Source: JAGPUQ01 sp049325095
GTDB lineage: Bacteria > Pseudomonadota > Gammaproteobacteria > Pseudomonadales > Porticoccaceae
NCBI GenBank assembly: GCA_049325095.1
Contig: JBMOPO010000018.1
Coordinates: 72,922-136,921, forward strand
Direction of reading: 5' to 3'
DNA length: 64,000 nt
The position numbers and the translations under genes were made by a program. Position 1 is the first letter of the stretch, and each line of letters opens with the position of its first letter. This document shows, piece after piece, positions 1-8,735 of the stretch. The notes beneath the pieces are model-generated. The model was not told the origin of the DNA, ran no database searches, and saw only the letters and a list, made by a program, of their open reading frames with translations.

Positions 1-664
1 AGGTCTCGCCCAGATGGCAGGTGGACATGGCCGAGCACTCGATGTGCCAGCCGGGCCGGCCGCGGCCCCAGGGCGAGTCCCAGCCGACCTCGCCGGCGCC
101 TGCGGCCTTCCACAGGGCGAAGTCGCGGGGGTCCTCCTTGGCCTCGCCGGGATCGACCCGGGCGCCGGCGAGCAGTTCGTCGGGATGCTTGCCGCTCAGC
201 CTGCCATACTCGGGAAAGCGCTTGATCCGGTAGTAGACGTCGCCATTGGCGGCCACATAGGCATAGTGGTTGTCGACCAGGGTTTCCACCAGGTCGAGGA
301 TATCCTCGATGTGTTCGGTGGCGCGCGGTTCGATATCCGGCGGCAGCACGCCCAGGGCACGCTCGTCGCGGTGCATGGCCTCGATCATGCGTTCGGTCAA
401 GGCCGTGAAGGGCTCGTTGTTGTCGGCCGCGCGAGCGAGGATCTTGTCGTCGATGTCGGTGATGTTGCGCACATAGGTGACCTCCCAGCCGCGGCTGCGC
501 AGGTAGCGCACGATGGCGTCGAAGCAGACCAGCACCCGGGCGTGGCCGATATGGCACAGGTCGTAGACGGTGACGCCGCAGACGTACATGCGGATCTTGC
601 CGGGTTCGATGGGCCGGAAGGGCTCCTTGCGCCGGGTCAGGGTGTTGTAGATGATCAGCGCCAC
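1..664 (-). CDS. cysS: Cysteinyl-tRNA synthetase, N-terminal part (cut by window edge)
   Basis: This gene encodes the cytosolic enzyme that charges tRNA-Cys with cysteine. About 221 N-terminal codons are visible; the 3' end lies before position 1. The class I core is clear: YVCGVTVYDLCHIGHAR contains the zinc-binding cysteine and the HIGH ATP-binding signature near residue 30, and GWHIECSAMS near the window edge supplies a second zinc-ligand region. I chose the GTG at 664 because a strong GGAGGA Shine-Dalgarno sequence lies 7 bases upstream and the protein then begins MALIIYNTLTRRKEPF, as in the family. It begins 2 bases after the glnS stop on the same strand, so the two synthetase genes are almost certainly co-transcribed. 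Confidence 0.96.
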   Translation of the reverse strand, partial: MALIIYNTLTRRKEPFRPIEPGKIRMYVCGVTVYDLCHIGHARVLVCFDAIVRYLRSRGWEVTYVRNITDIDDKILARAADNNEPFTALTERMIEAMHRDERALGVLPPDIEPRATEHIEDILDLVETLVDNHYAYVAANGDVYYRIKRFPEYGRLSGKHPDELLAGARVDPGEAKEDPRDFALWKAAGAGEVGWDSPWGRGRPGWHIECSAMSTCHLGET

Positions 665-666
665 CT

Positions 667-2340
667 TCAGTCCTCCCCGCCCCGCTGCGCCCAGGTGTCG
701 CGCAGCGCGATGGTGCAGTTGAACACCAGCCGGTCGCCGCTGCGGGTATCGCGGCAGAAATAGCCCTCGCGCTCGAACTGCAGGGTGGCGCCGGGCACGA
801 CACCGGCAAGGGTGGCCTCCGCCTTGCAGCCTTGCAGCACCTGGAGCGACGCCGGGTTGAGCGCCTGCAGGAAATCGCCGGCGGCCTCCGGATCCGGTGC
901 CGCGAACAGCCGATCGTAGCGCCGCACCTCGCAGTCGACCGCAGTGCCCGCATCGACCCAGTGAATGACCCCGCGGGGACGGATCCCGGCCGGCGGATCG
1001 GCGCCCAGGGTGTCCGGTACCACGGAGGCCAGCACTTCGACCACTGCGCCGGAGGCATCGCGCACCACGTCGTCGGCGCGGATCACATGGGCCCCGCGCA
1101 GCCGCACCCAGTCGCCCAGCACCAGGCGCTTGAACTGCTTGCGCGACAGCGAGGCATCGGTGCTGAAATCGTCGTGGTCGATGTACAGGGTGGCGCCGAA
1201 GGGCAGCTCGCGCTCGCCCAGCTCGGGCCGCTGCGGATGCTTGGCCAGGCGCAGGGTCTGGACCTCACCCGCCGGCCAGTTGGTCAGGGTCACCTTGAGG
1301 GGGCGCAGCACGCACAGGGCGCGGGGCGCATGCTCATTGAGATCGGCGCGAATGAAATGCTCGAACTGGGCCATGTCGACGATGCCGTCGGTCTTGGCCA
1401 CTGCGAGGCTGTCGCAGAAGGCGCGAATCGCGGCCGGGGTGACGCCGCGCCGGCGCAGCCCGGCCAGGGTCGGCAGGCGCGGATCGTCCCAACCGTCGAC
1501 ATGGCCCTCGGCGACCAACTGCTTGAGCTTGCGCTTGCTGGTGACCGTGTAGTTGAGGTTGAGGCGGCCGAACTCGTACTGGCGCGGGCGCGCGGGCACC
1601 GGCAGGTTGGCGATGAACCAGTCGTACAGCGGCCGGTGATCGGCGAACTCCAGGGTGCAGATCGAATGGGTGACCCCCTCGATGGCGTCTTCCTGGCCGT
1701 GAGCATAGTCGTAGGACGGATAGATGTTCCAGCGCGCGCCGCTGCGGTGATGGGCCATGCGCTTGACCCGGTAGAGCACCGGATCGCGCAGATTGATGTT
1801 GGGCGAGGCCATGTCGATGCGGGCGCGCAGCACCATGCGGCCCTCCTCCACCTCGCCGGCGCACATCGCCGCGAACAGCGCGAGGTTCTCGGCCACCGGC
1901 CGGTCGCGGTAGGGGCTGGGCCGGCCAGGTTCGGTGAGGGTGCCGCGATAGTCGCGGATCTGCTCTGGGGTCAGCTCGCAGACATAGGCCTTGCCGGCCT
2001 CGATCAGGTGCAGCGCCCAGGCGTGGAGCTGCTCGAAATAATCCGACGCGTAGCGCACCGGGCCGTGCCAGCGGAACCCGAGCCAGCGCACGTCCTCGAT
2101 GATGGCGTTGACGAATTCCTCGCTCTCGGTCTCGGGATTGGTGTCGTCGAAGCGCAGGTGGCAGACGCCGCCATACTGCTCGGCGAGACCGAAATTGAGG
2201 CAGATCGACTTGGCGTGGCCGATGTGCAGATAGCCGTTGGGCTCGGGCGGAAACCGGGTCACCACCCGGTCGACCACGCCGGCGGCCAGATCCCGCTCGA
2301 TGATCTGCTCAATGAAATTGCGGGGCTTTTCGGAATCCAT
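667..2340 (-). CDS. glnS: Glutaminyl-tRNA synthetase
   Basis: This 557-residue class I synthetase charges tRNA-Gln directly with glutamine. The family's PPEPNGYLHIGHAKSI motif sits at residues 31-46 and the second ATP-binding loop, TVTSKRKL (KMSKS equivalent), near residue 267. The C-terminal anticodon-binding beta-barrels are present and the length is normal (E. coli GlnS is about 554 residues). The ATG at 2340 gives the usual short N-terminus. The gene reads away from ppiB and its stop almost touches the cysS start. A TATAAT element lies about 70 bases upstream. Confidence 0.97.
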   Translation of the reverse strand: MDSEKPRNFIEQIIERDLAAGVVDRVVTRFPPEPNGYLHIGHAKSICLNFGLAEQYGGVCHLRFDDTNPETESEEFVNAIIEDVRWLGFRWHGPVRYASDYFEQLHAWALHLIEAGKAYVCELTPEQIRDYRGTLTEPGRPSPYRDRPVAENLALFAAMCAGEVEEGRMVLRARIDMASPNINLRDPVLYRVKRMAHHRSGARWNIYPSYDYAHGQEDAIEGVTHSICTLEFADHRPLYDWFIANLPVPARPRQYEFGRLNLNYTVTSKRKLKQLVAEGHVDGWDDPRLPTLAGLRRRGVTPAAIRAFCDSLAVAKTDGIVDMAQFEHFIRADLNEHAPRALCVLRPLKVTLTNWPAGEVQTLRLAKHPQRPELGERELPFGATLYIDHDDFSTDASLSRKQFKRLVLGDWVRLRGAHVIRADDVVRDASGAVVEVLASVVPDTLGADPPAGIRPRGVIHWVDAGTAVDCEVRRYDRLFAAPDPEAAGDFLQALNPASLQVLQGCKAEATLAGVVPGATLQFEREGYFCRDTRSGDRLVFNCTIALRDTWAQRGGED

Positions 2341-2407
2341 CGCGGACCTTGGGGTGGCGGATCTCGAACTGCGGCCGTGCCGCCTGAAGGTCGAAAAAAG
2401 ATCGCGG

Positions 2408-2413
2408 ATTATA
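2408..2413 (-). promoter_or_regulatory. Probable -10 element of the glnS-cysS promoter
   Basis: On the minus strand this reads TATAAT, a perfect sigma70 -10 hexamer, about 70 bases upstream of the glnS ATG. No good -35 hexamer lies 16-18 bases further upstream; the best is TTCGCC. The same arrangement is seen before ffh and pycA. Confidence 0.5.
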
Positions 2414-2513
2414 GCGCTCCGCCCTCAGCGGGGCGAAACGCCCCCCGGGCGCCGGTTCCCAGCTCCGCTCCCAGGGCTTATCATGCGGCCCTCGCCCGAC
2501 CAGGTCCGCCCCG

Positions 2514-3023
2514 ATGATCACCCTGCACACCAACCACGGCGATATTCAAGTCGAACTGGATTTCGACCTCGCCCCCAAGACCGCCGCCAATTTCCTCCAG
2601 TACTGCCGCGAGGATTTCTACGCCGGCACCATCTTTCACCGCGTGATCGACGGCTTCATGATCCAGGGCGGCGGCATGGATGCCCAGCTGCGCCAGAAGG
2701 AGACCCGGGCGCCGATCGAGAACGAGGCCGACAACGGCCTCAGGAACGAGACCGGCACTCTGGCCATGGCGCGCACCAACGACCCCCACTCGGCGTCGTC
2801 GCAGTTTTTCATCAATGTCGCGGACAACGACTTCCTCAACCACAGCGGCAAGAACCCGCGCGGCTGGGGCTACGCGGTGTTCGGCCGCGTGGTCGGGGGC
2901 ATGGACGTGGTCGAGCGAATCAAAGCGGTGCCCACCGGCAGCGCCGGCGTTCACCAGGACGTGCCCCTGGCTGCGGTCGAGATCGAGCGGGTCAGCGTAT
3001 CGGACGCCTACCGGGAGCGCTGA
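2514..3023 (+). CDS. ppiB: Peptidyl-prolyl cis-trans isomerase, cyclophilin type (PpiB)
   Basis: This 169-residue single-domain cyclophilin catalyses proline cis-trans isomerisation during folding. There is no signal peptide, so it should be cytoplasmic. Diagnostic sequences are TIFHRVIDGFMIQGG, which carries the catalytic arginine, then SASSQFFINVADNDFL and GYAVFGRVVGGMDVV. The start MITLHTNHGDI is typical of PpiB. lpxH begins 6 bases after its stop, an arrangement that suggests one transcript. It is divergent from glnS across a 173-bp gap. Confidence 0.96.
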   Translation: MITLHTNHGDIQVELDFDLAPKTAANFLQYCREDFYAGTIFHRVIDGFMIQGGGMDAQLRQKETRAPIENEADNGLRNETGTLAMARTNDPHSASSQFFINVADNDFLNHSGKNPRGWGYAVFGRVVGGMDVVERIKAVPTGSAGVHQDVPLAAVEIERVSVSDAYRER

Positions 3024-3029
3024 TTCCCG

Positions 3030-3758
3030 GTGCCCGCCGCGGCCCTGTTCGTCTCCGACCTGCATCTGGCCCCGGAGCGCCCCGCAGTCACCCGCGCGTT
3101 CCTGGAGTTTCTGCGCGGCGCGGACACCGACCGCCTCTACATCCTCGGCGATCTGTTCGAGGCCTGGGTCGGCGATGACGACGACAGCCCGCTGGCGCAA
3201 TCGGTGACGGGCGCACTCGCCGCCACCAGCGCCAGGGGCATCCGCCTGTATTTTCTCGCCGGCAACCGCGATTTCAGCGTCGGCCGGCGCTTCGCGCGCA
3301 GCACCGGAGCGCACCTGCTCGGGGATCGGGAATCGGTTTCGATCGCCGGGCGGCGCCTGCTGCTGCTGCACGGCGATACCCTGTGCACGGACGATCTCGC
3401 CTATCAGCGGTTTCGCCGTCGCATCCGCAACCCCTGGGTACTGGCCGCGCTAAGGCGGCTGCCGCTCGCCGCACGGCGCCGCATCGCGCGCCGCTGGCGG
3501 GAAGCCAGCGCGCGCCACAACCGCAACAAGCCCGAGCACATCATGGACGTCAACGAGCCGGCAGTGATCGCGGCGTTTCGCGACTCCGGCGCCGAATGGA
3601 TGGTCCACGGCCACACCCATCGGCCCGGCCGCCACCCGTATCGGATCGACGACCGCCACTGCGAGCGCATCGTGCTCGGCGACTGGACCGGCGCACAGGG
3701 CTGGTACGCCCTGCTGGACGACGGCGGCGCCCTGGAACTGCGCTCTCTGTCCTTCTGA
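3030..3758 (+). CDS. lpxH: UDP-2,3-diacylglucosamine diphosphatase (lipid X synthesis)
   Basis: This 242-residue calcineurin-type phosphoesterase hydrolyses UDP-2,3-diacylglucosamine to lipid X in lipid A synthesis, at the inner face of the cytoplasmic membrane. The full metallophosphatase signature is present in order: FVSDLHL (residues 7-13), GDLFEAWVGDD (about 41-51), GNRDF (about 79-83), HGDTLCTDD (about 115-123) and HGHTHRP near residue 195. The start is a GTG 6 bases after ppiB. It converges with pgl, with only 4 bases between the stop codons. Its presence shows a Gram-negative outer membrane. Confidence 0.95.
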   Translation: MPAAALFVSDLHLAPERPAVTRAFLEFLRGADTDRLYILGDLFEAWVGDDDDSPLAQSVTGALAATSARGIRLYFLAGNRDFSVGRRFARSTGAHLLGDRESVSIAGRRLLLLHGDTLCTDDLAYQRFRRRIRNPWVLAALRRLPLAARRRIARRWREASARHNRNKPEHIMDVNEPAVIAAFRDSGAEWMVHGHTHRPGRHPYRIDDRHCERIVLGDWTGAQGWYALLDDGGALELRSLSF

Positions 3759-3762
3759 GCCG

Positions 3763-4455
3763 TCACCCGCGCCCGGGATCCGCCGCCGCATCGAGCAACA
3801 CCAGGGCCCGCGGGTGCCCCTCGGCCACCGCGGCCGCGGGCAGCGACCCGCCCCGCCGCCAGGCGTCGAGCGCCGCCCGCTTGTCGGCGCCCGAAACCAG
3901 AAACAGCAGCTGCCGGCTGCACCTCAGCCGCTCGACGCCGAGACTGATGCGCAGCGGATGGGGCCCCGGGGCAGCGCGCACCACCAGCACCGGCCCGGGG
4001 CCCCAGCGACGGCCGGGAAACAGGCTCGCGGTATGGCCATCGGCACCCAGGCCGAGCAGCACCAGATCGAACGCCGGCACCGCAGCCAACAGCGCCCGGT
4101 ACGAGTCGGCGGCGCGCTCCGGGTCCGGGCCGGCCGGAATGGCATGGACCTGCGCCGCCGGAATCGGCACCAGATCCAGCCAGGCGCGGCGCACGGCGGT
4201 CTCGTTGCGGTCCGGGTGTCCGGCCGGCAGCCAGCGCTCATCGCCGAAGTAGAGATGCCAGTGCGGCCATTGCGCCTGCGCCCGGGCGAGGCGCGCATAG
4301 GCCGGCAGCGGGGTCCGGCCGCCGGCCAGCACCAGGTGGAACTCGCCGCGCGCCGCAATGGCGCGGTCGGCGGCGCGCAGCATCCGCCGCGCCGCCGCTG
4401 CGGCGAGGCGATCGGGATCGGCGAGCACCCGGCAGCGCAGGCTTCCGCCGGTCAT
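3763..4455 (-). CDS. pgl: 6-phosphogluconolactonase
   Basis: This 230-residue protein of the DevB/NagB-like lactonase family hydrolyses 6-phosphogluconolactone to 6-phosphogluconate, the second step of the oxidative pentose-phosphate pathway. Supporting sequences are LVLAGGRTPLPAYARLA (the sugar-phosphate loop), YFGDERWLPAGHPDRNE, and DLVLLGLGADGHTASLFPG with the catalytic-region histidine. Length is normal. It starts 3 bases after the zwf stop and is the last gene of gnd-zwf-pgl, so all three enzymes of the branch should be made together. Confidence 0.95.
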   Translation of the reverse strand: MTGGSLRCRVLADPDRLAAAAARRMLRAADRAIAARGEFHLVLAGGRTPLPAYARLARAQAQWPHWHLYFGDERWLPAGHPDRNETAVRRAWLDLVPIPAAQVHAIPAGPDPERAADSYRALLAAVPAFDLVLLGLGADGHTASLFPGRRWGPGPVLVVRAAPGPHPLRISLGVERLRCSRQLLFLVSGADKRAALDAWRRGGSLPAAAVAEGHPRALVLLDAAADPGRG

Positions 4456-4458
4456 GGC

Positions 4459-5922
4459 TCAGAACTGGTTGCGCCAGTGGTGGCCGGCCGCCGCGGGCAG
4501 GCGATCGGCGCCGGCCGGGCCCCAACTGCCGGCGGCATAGCCCGCCGGCGGGGTCGGATCCAGCGCCCAGGCGTGCAACACCGGCTCCAGTACCCGCCAG
4601 GCCCACTCCACTTCGTCGAAGCGCAGAAACAGGCTGCGGTTTTCGCGAATCACCTCCAGCAGCAGGGTCTGGTAGGCATCGATGACTGCGCCGCCCGGCG
4701 GGTGATAGGAGGCATCGAGGCGGATACACCGGGTGCCCAACTCCGTGCCCGGGGCCTTGGCGCACAGCTCCAGACCCATGCTGGCCTGTCCGTACAGCGA
4801 CAGCAGCAGCCAGTTGGGCTCCGCCGGCGGCGCGCCGGCGGCCTCGAACAGGCGCATGGGCGGCTGCCGAAAGCGCAGTGCCACCAGGGAGGCATCCTCC
4901 GCCAGCCGCTTGCCGGCGCGGACGTAGAAGGGCACGCCCTGCCAGCGCCAGTTGTCGATCCAAAGCCGCAGCGCGGCGTAGGTCTCGGTGGTGGAATCCG
5001 CGCTCACCCCGGGTTCATCGAGGTAACCGGGCACCCGGGCAGCGCCGATCTCTCCCGCCTGGTAGCGGCCGCGAACCGCGTCCGCGGCGGCCAACGGACG
5101 AATGGAGCGCAGCACCTTGACCTTCTCGTCGCGCAACACCTCCGCCTCCAGGCTGGCCGGCGGCTCCATGGCGATCAGGGTGAGAACCTGCAGCAGATGG
5201 CTCTGCACCATGTCGCGCAGCGCCCCGGCCCGCTCGTAGTAGCCGGCGCGCCGGCCCACCCCGGCGGTTTCGGCCGCGGTGATCTGCACCTGATCGATGT
5301 GAGCGCGGTTCCACAGCGGCTCGATCAGGGCGTTGGCGAAGCGGAATACCAGCAGGTTCTGGACCGCGTCCTTGCCCAGATAGTGATCGATCCGGTAGAT
5401 CCGCGCCTCGTCGAAATAGCGCTGCAAGCAGGCATTCAATTGACGGGCGCCGGCGAGATCCGCGCCGAACGGCTTTTCGACCACGATGCGGTGGCGGCCC
5501 GCCGCGGCGGCCAGGCCGGCGGCGCTCAGGCGCTCCACCACGGCGGAAAACTCGGCGGGTGCGACCGCCAGATAGAACACCCCGTTGGCGCAGTGGCCGC
5601 CAGTCGACGCCCGGATGCGCTCGCGCAACCGGTCGTAATCGGCACCATCGTGAAGATCGCCGCGCAGGTAGTCGAAGCGGGCCGCGAAGCGCTCCCACAC
5701 CCGGGCATCGGGGGTGGCGCCGAGCTGGGGCTGCAGCACTTCGCCGAGGTAAGCGCGCCAGTCCGCGCCGCACCAGTCGCGCCGGGCAAAGGCGATCAGG
5801 CGCAGGTCCGGGCCCAGCTCTCCGGCTTCCTCCAGGCCGTAGAGCGCCGGTAGCAGCTTGCGGCCGGCGAGATCCCCGGTGGCTCCGAAGATCACGAAAT
5901 GGCAGGGCCCCGGCCCGGTCAC
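4459..5922 (-). CDS. zwf: Glucose-6-phosphate 1-dehydrogenase
   Basis: This 487-residue enzyme oxidises glucose 6-phosphate to 6-phosphogluconolactone and makes reduced nicotinamide cofactor. The N-terminal Rossmann loop reads FGATGDLAGRKLLPALY (residues 11-27) and the catalytic signature RIDHYLGKDAVQNLLVFRF lies near residue 180. The start is a GTG 3 bases downstream of the gnd stop. The cofactor preference cannot be read with certainty. The gnd-zwf-pgl order reverses the enzymatic order but keeps the pathway in one transcript. Confidence 0.97.
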   Translation of the reverse strand: MTGPGPCHFVIFGATGDLAGRKLLPALYGLEEAGELGPDLRLIAFARRDWCGADWRAYLGEVLQPQLGATPDARVWERFAARFDYLRGDLHDGADYDRLRERIRASTGGHCANGVFYLAVAPAEFSAVVERLSAAGLAAAAGRHRIVVEKPFGADLAGARQLNACLQRYFDEARIYRIDHYLGKDAVQNLLVFRFANALIEPLWNRAHIDQVQITAAETAGVGRRAGYYERAGALRDMVQSHLLQVLTLIAMEPPASLEAEVLRDEKVKVLRSIRPLAAADAVRGRYQAGEIGAARVPGYLDEPGVSADSTTETYAALRLWIDNWRWQGVPFYVRAGKRLAEDASLVALRFRQPPMRLFEAAGAPPAEPNWLLLSLYGQASMGLELCAKAPGTELGTRCIRLDASYHPPGGAVIDAYQTLLLEVIRENRSLFLRFDEVEWAWRVLEPVLHAWALDPTPPAGYAAGSWGPAGADRLPAAAGHHWRNQF

Positions 5923-5925
5923 GGG

Positions 5926-6837
5926 TCAGTCCGGCTTGTAAGTGGGATGGCCGCCGAAACCCCGGCGCATCAGCGCCAGCAGCCGATGGGCCAGGTCATC
6001 CCCGCCGCGGCTGGCGAAGCGCGCCGCCAGCGCCAGGCTGATGACCGGGGTGGGCACGCCGCGCTCCACGCCCTCGACCACCGCCCAGCGGCCCTCGCCG
6101 GAGTCCTCGACCCGGGGCGCGACGCCCCCGAGCGCGGCCGGGTCGGCGAGCGCCTCCGCGGTCAGGTCGAGCAGCCAACTGCGAATCACGCTGCCGTGCC
6201 GCCAGCACTCGGCGATGGCGGCGGCATCCAGCCCGAACTCGGGGGCGGCCTCGAGCAGGGCGAAGCCTTCGGCGAGCGCCTGCATCATGCCGTACTCGAT
6301 GGCGTTGTGAACCATCTTCACGTAGTGGCCGGCGCCGGCGGGGCCGCAGTGCAGCCAGCCGGCGTCCGCGGCCGGCGCCAGCACCTCGATGACCGGGCGC
6401 AGCGCGGCGATGGCCGCGGCCTCGCCGCCCAGCATCAGGGCATAGCCCTGTTCCAGGCCCCGGATGCCGCCGGACACCCCGGCATCGACGAAATCCACCC
6501 CGCGCTCCCGGCAGGCATGGGCGCGGCGCACCGAATCCCGATAGTGGGCATTGCCGCCGTCGACCAGGAGGTCCCCGGGAGCTAGCCTCGACAACAGGTC
6601 CTGCAGGCAGCGCTCGGTCACCTCGCCGGCCGGCAACATCAGCCACAGCCGCCGCGGTGGCTCCAGGCCGGCGACCAGCGCGGCAAGATCGGCGGCCGCC
6701 TGCAAACCGGTTTCCGCCGCGAGCGAAGCCGCAGCTTCAGGACTGCGGTTCCAGCCGACCACCTCGACGCCGCCGCGCCGCAGCCGGCGTGCCATGTTGC
6801 CGCCCATGCGGCCGAGCCCCACCAGTCCCAGTTCCAT
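5926..6837 (-). CDS. gnd: 6-phosphogluconate dehydrogenase, short (about 300-residue) type
   Basis: This enzyme decarboxylates 6-phosphogluconate to ribulose 5-phosphate. At 303 residues it belongs to the short bacterial branch, not the 470-residue E. coli type. The N-terminal dinucleotide fold reads LGLVGLGRMGGNMARRL (residues 3-19), followed by GWNRSPEA. Next come DAGVSGGIRGLEQG and the catalytic GAGHYVKMVHNAIEYGMMQA. Short-form members are often NAD-linked, yet the NRS after the second strand resembles NADP-binding enzymes, so the cofactor is open. It follows the YbhB-like gene by 22 bases and precedes zwf by 3. Confidence 0.93.
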   Translation of the reverse strand: MELGLVGLGRMGGNMARRLRRGGVEVVGWNRSPEAAASLAAETGLQAAADLAALVAGLEPPRRLWLMLPAGEVTERCLQDLLSRLAPGDLLVDGGNAHYRDSVRRAHACRERGVDFVDAGVSGGIRGLEQGYALMLGGEAAAIAALRPVIEVLAPAADAGWLHCGPAGAGHYVKMVHNAIEYGMMQALAEGFALLEAAPEFGLDAAAIAECWRHGSVIRSWLLDLTAEALADPAALGGVAPRVEDSGEGRWAVVEGVERGVPTPVISLALAARFASRGGDDLAHRLLALMRRGFGGHPTYKPD

Positions 6838-6859
6838 CGCTGGCCTCCCGGCCGCCGCT

Positions 6860-7339
6860 TCAGGCGCGCTCGTAGCGTCCGATCAGCCGGTTCATGCCGA
6901 TCACCAGGGGCTCGATCTTCTGCAGGAGGTCGGTCATGGACAACCCGGCGGCCAGTTGCGGCCGCTCCCTGAGTGCCAGCAGCCAGAAGTAGTAGTGGTG
7001 GGGGCCGTGCCCGTTGGGCGGCAGGGGACCGTTGTAACCCAGCTTGCCGAAATCATTCTTGCCCGCGGTATGACCGGAAACCCCCTCCGGCAGGCTGGTC
7101 ACCGTGGCCGGGATGTCGTAGAGCACCCAGTGCACGAAACCGTAGGTGCCGTTGGCGGCCACCAGCGGGGCATCCGGGTCGTGGCAGATCAGCGCGAAGG
7201 ACTGGGTGCCGGCGGGCGCCTCGGACCAGGCCAGGGGTGGGGAAACGTCCTCGCCCTCGCCGGTGTACTTGGCGGGCATCGTGCCGCCGGCTGCAAATGC
7301 GGGGCTGGTGAGTTGCATCTTGGATGGTGCAAAGCCCAT
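6860..7339 (-). CDS. YbhB/YbcL-type PEBP (Raf kinase inhibitor-like) protein
   Basis: This 159-residue protein belongs to the phosphatidylethanolamine-binding protein fold. The anion-binding pocket signatures are present: ALICHDPDAPLVA near residue 50 and NGHGPHHYYFWLLAL near residue 107. No signal peptide is visible, so it should be cytoplasmic like E. coli YbhB. The physiological ligand of bacterial members is not established. It lies between miaE and gnd on the minus strand, 22 bases before gnd, and may be the first gene of the gnd-zwf-pgl transcript. Confidence 0.9.
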   Translation of the reverse strand: MGFAPSKMQLTSPAFAAGGTMPAKYTGEGEDVSPPLAWSEAPAGTQSFALICHDPDAPLVAANGTYGFVHWVLYDIPATVTSLPEGVSGHTAGKNDFGKLGYNGPLPPNGHGPHHYYFWLLALRERPQLAAGLSMTDLLQKIEPLVIGMNRLIGRYERA

Positions 7340-7404
7340 GGAATCCTCCTGAAACCGCGTGCGAATGGGCGCTCAAGCCTAGAGGGACCGGGCCCAAATT
7401 TGAA

Positions 7405-7422
7405 GGCCCCGGCGACCGGGGC
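7405..7422 (-). terminator. GC-rich hairpin after miaE, terminator-like
   Basis: A 7-bp perfect stem (GCCCCGG/CCGGGGC) with a 3-base loop lies about 20-40 bases after the miaE stop. On the minus strand it is followed by CTTCAAATTT, a poor U tract, so termination may be partial or factor-dependent. It separates miaE from the YbhB-like gene. Confidence 0.45.
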
Positions 7423-7442
7423 AGGCGGGCGCACAGCCGGGT

Positions 7443-8051
7443 TCAGGCCGCTGCGGGCGGTCCGGAATGGAAGCGAAACCCGGTATCCGGCGCCTCGATC
7501 AGCTCGCGTTCGCGGGCGGCGAATGCCTCGATGCGCGCCTCGAGGTCGCCGCCGGCCGCGCGGGCCAGCTCCAGATAATCTTGAAAATGCCGCGCTTCCG
7601 AGCGCAATAGCGACCGGTAGAACCCGGCCAGTTCGTCATCCACATGGGGTGCGACGGCGGCGAACCGCTCGCAGGATCGCGCCTCGATGAAGGCACCCAC
7701 CAGCAGGGTATCCACCAGACGGCCGGGTTCTTCGCGACGCACCAGCGCGTGGAGGGTGCCGGCGTAGCGCCCCGCGGGGAGGTGGCGGTAAGCGATGCCG
7801 CGCGCCTCCATCAGCGCCAGCACCTGCTCGAAATGCCGCAGCTCCTCGCGGGCGAGCCGCGCCATGACCCGCAGCAGCTCGCCCCGCCCAGGGTAGCGAT
7901 AGAGCAGCGCCAGCGCGGTGCTGGCCGCCTTCTTCTCGCAGTTGGCGTGGTCGATGAGCAGCTCCTCCCGATGCGCCAGCGCCGCTTCGATCCAGGCCGC
8001 CGGCGTGGCGCAGGGCAGGAATTCCCGGATGGCGTCGAGGCCGGCCACCAC
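7443..8051 (-). CDS. miaE: tRNA-(ms2io6A37) hydroxylase
   Basis: This 202-residue diiron monooxygenase hydroxylates the isopentenyl side chain of ms2i6A at position 37 of tRNAs that read codons starting with U. The four-helix iron-binding pattern is visible: HREELLIDHANCEKKAA, AREELRHFEQVL (EExxH), EARSCERF and RSEARHFQDYLELA (ExxH). The start is a GTG 4 bases after the GST stop, so the two genes are co-transcribed. A miaB-modified tRNA substrate is implied but miaB is not in the window. Confidence 0.93.
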   Translation of the reverse strand: MVAGLDAIREFLPCATPAAWIEAALAHREELLIDHANCEKKAASTALALLYRYPGRGELLRVMARLAREELRHFEQVLALMEARGIAYRHLPAGRYAGTLHALVRREEPGRLVDTLLVGAFIEARSCERFAAVAPHVDDELAGFYRSLLRSEARHFQDYLELARAAGGDLEARIEAFAARERELIEAPDTGFRFHSGPPAAA

Positions 8052-8055
8052 CGTT

Positions 8056-8700
8056 TCAGCCGCCCATCATGGCCTTCAGCGCCTGGTCGCGGTCGCGGTT
8101 GACCTCCTGCACCGAGGGGTTCTGCTCCATCAGCGCCAGCCATTCAGTGAGCCCGGGAATCTCGTCGGCGAGCTTGCGCCCCAGCGCCTTCTCGACTGCC
8201 ATGCCGCCCAGCGTGACCGTGTAGTAGAGCACGAAGTCGGCATAGGTGAGTTCCGCGCCGGCCGCATAGGGCTGGAAGTGGAGCAGTTTGTTGAGCGCCG
8301 CCACGCCCTTGTCGAGCTGGGCGCCGACCGCCGCCTTGGTCTCGTCGCCGAGCGGGGCGCCGAAGAACACCGCGCCGAACAACTGGCGGGCGACCAGCTC
8401 CAGATAGAGCTCGGTGCTCTTCATCAGCTCGCGCACCTTGGCGCGCCGGAAGGGATCCGCCGGCAGCAGCGGCAGATCCGAGGATACGTCCTCGATGAAT
8501 TCCAGAATCACGTTGGTTTCGGTGATGAAGCCCTCGTCGACCTCCAGGCAGGGGATCTTGCCCATCGGGCTCTTGGACACGAACGCGGGATCGGCGCCGG
8601 GGCGGACCAGCACTTCCTCGAACTGGAATCCCTTCTCGAGCAGCGCCGCCTTGGCCATGTTGTAGTAGTCGCTGACTGCAAAGCCATAGAGCTTCAACAT
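8056..8700 (-). CDS. Glutathione S-transferase family protein
   Basis: This is a 214-residue cytosolic GST: a thioredoxin-like domain (residues 1-80) beginning MLKLYGFAVSDYYNMAKAAL, with the glutathione-binding region SKSPMGKIPCLEVDEGFITETN, then an all-helical domain. The sequence is open for another 700 bases upstream in this frame, but that part is out-of-frame shadow of the DUF1289 gene; the ATG at 8700 fits the family. Substrate cannot be inferred. It lies between the DUF1289 gene and miaE, 4 bases before the latter. Confidence 0.9.
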   Translation of the reverse strand: MLKLYGFAVSDYYNMAKAALLEKGFQFEEVLVRPGADPAFVSKSPMGKIPCLEVDEGFITETNVILEFIEDVSSDLPLLPADPFRRAKVRELMKSTELYLELVARQLFGAVFFGAPLGDETKAAVGAQLDKGVAALNKLLHFQPYAAGAELTYADFVLYYTVTLGGMAVEKALGRKLADEIPGLTEWLALMEQNPSVQEVNRDRDQALKAMMGG

Positions 8701-8735
8701 CGTGACAATCCTCCACTGAGAGACAAGAGTTGGAA

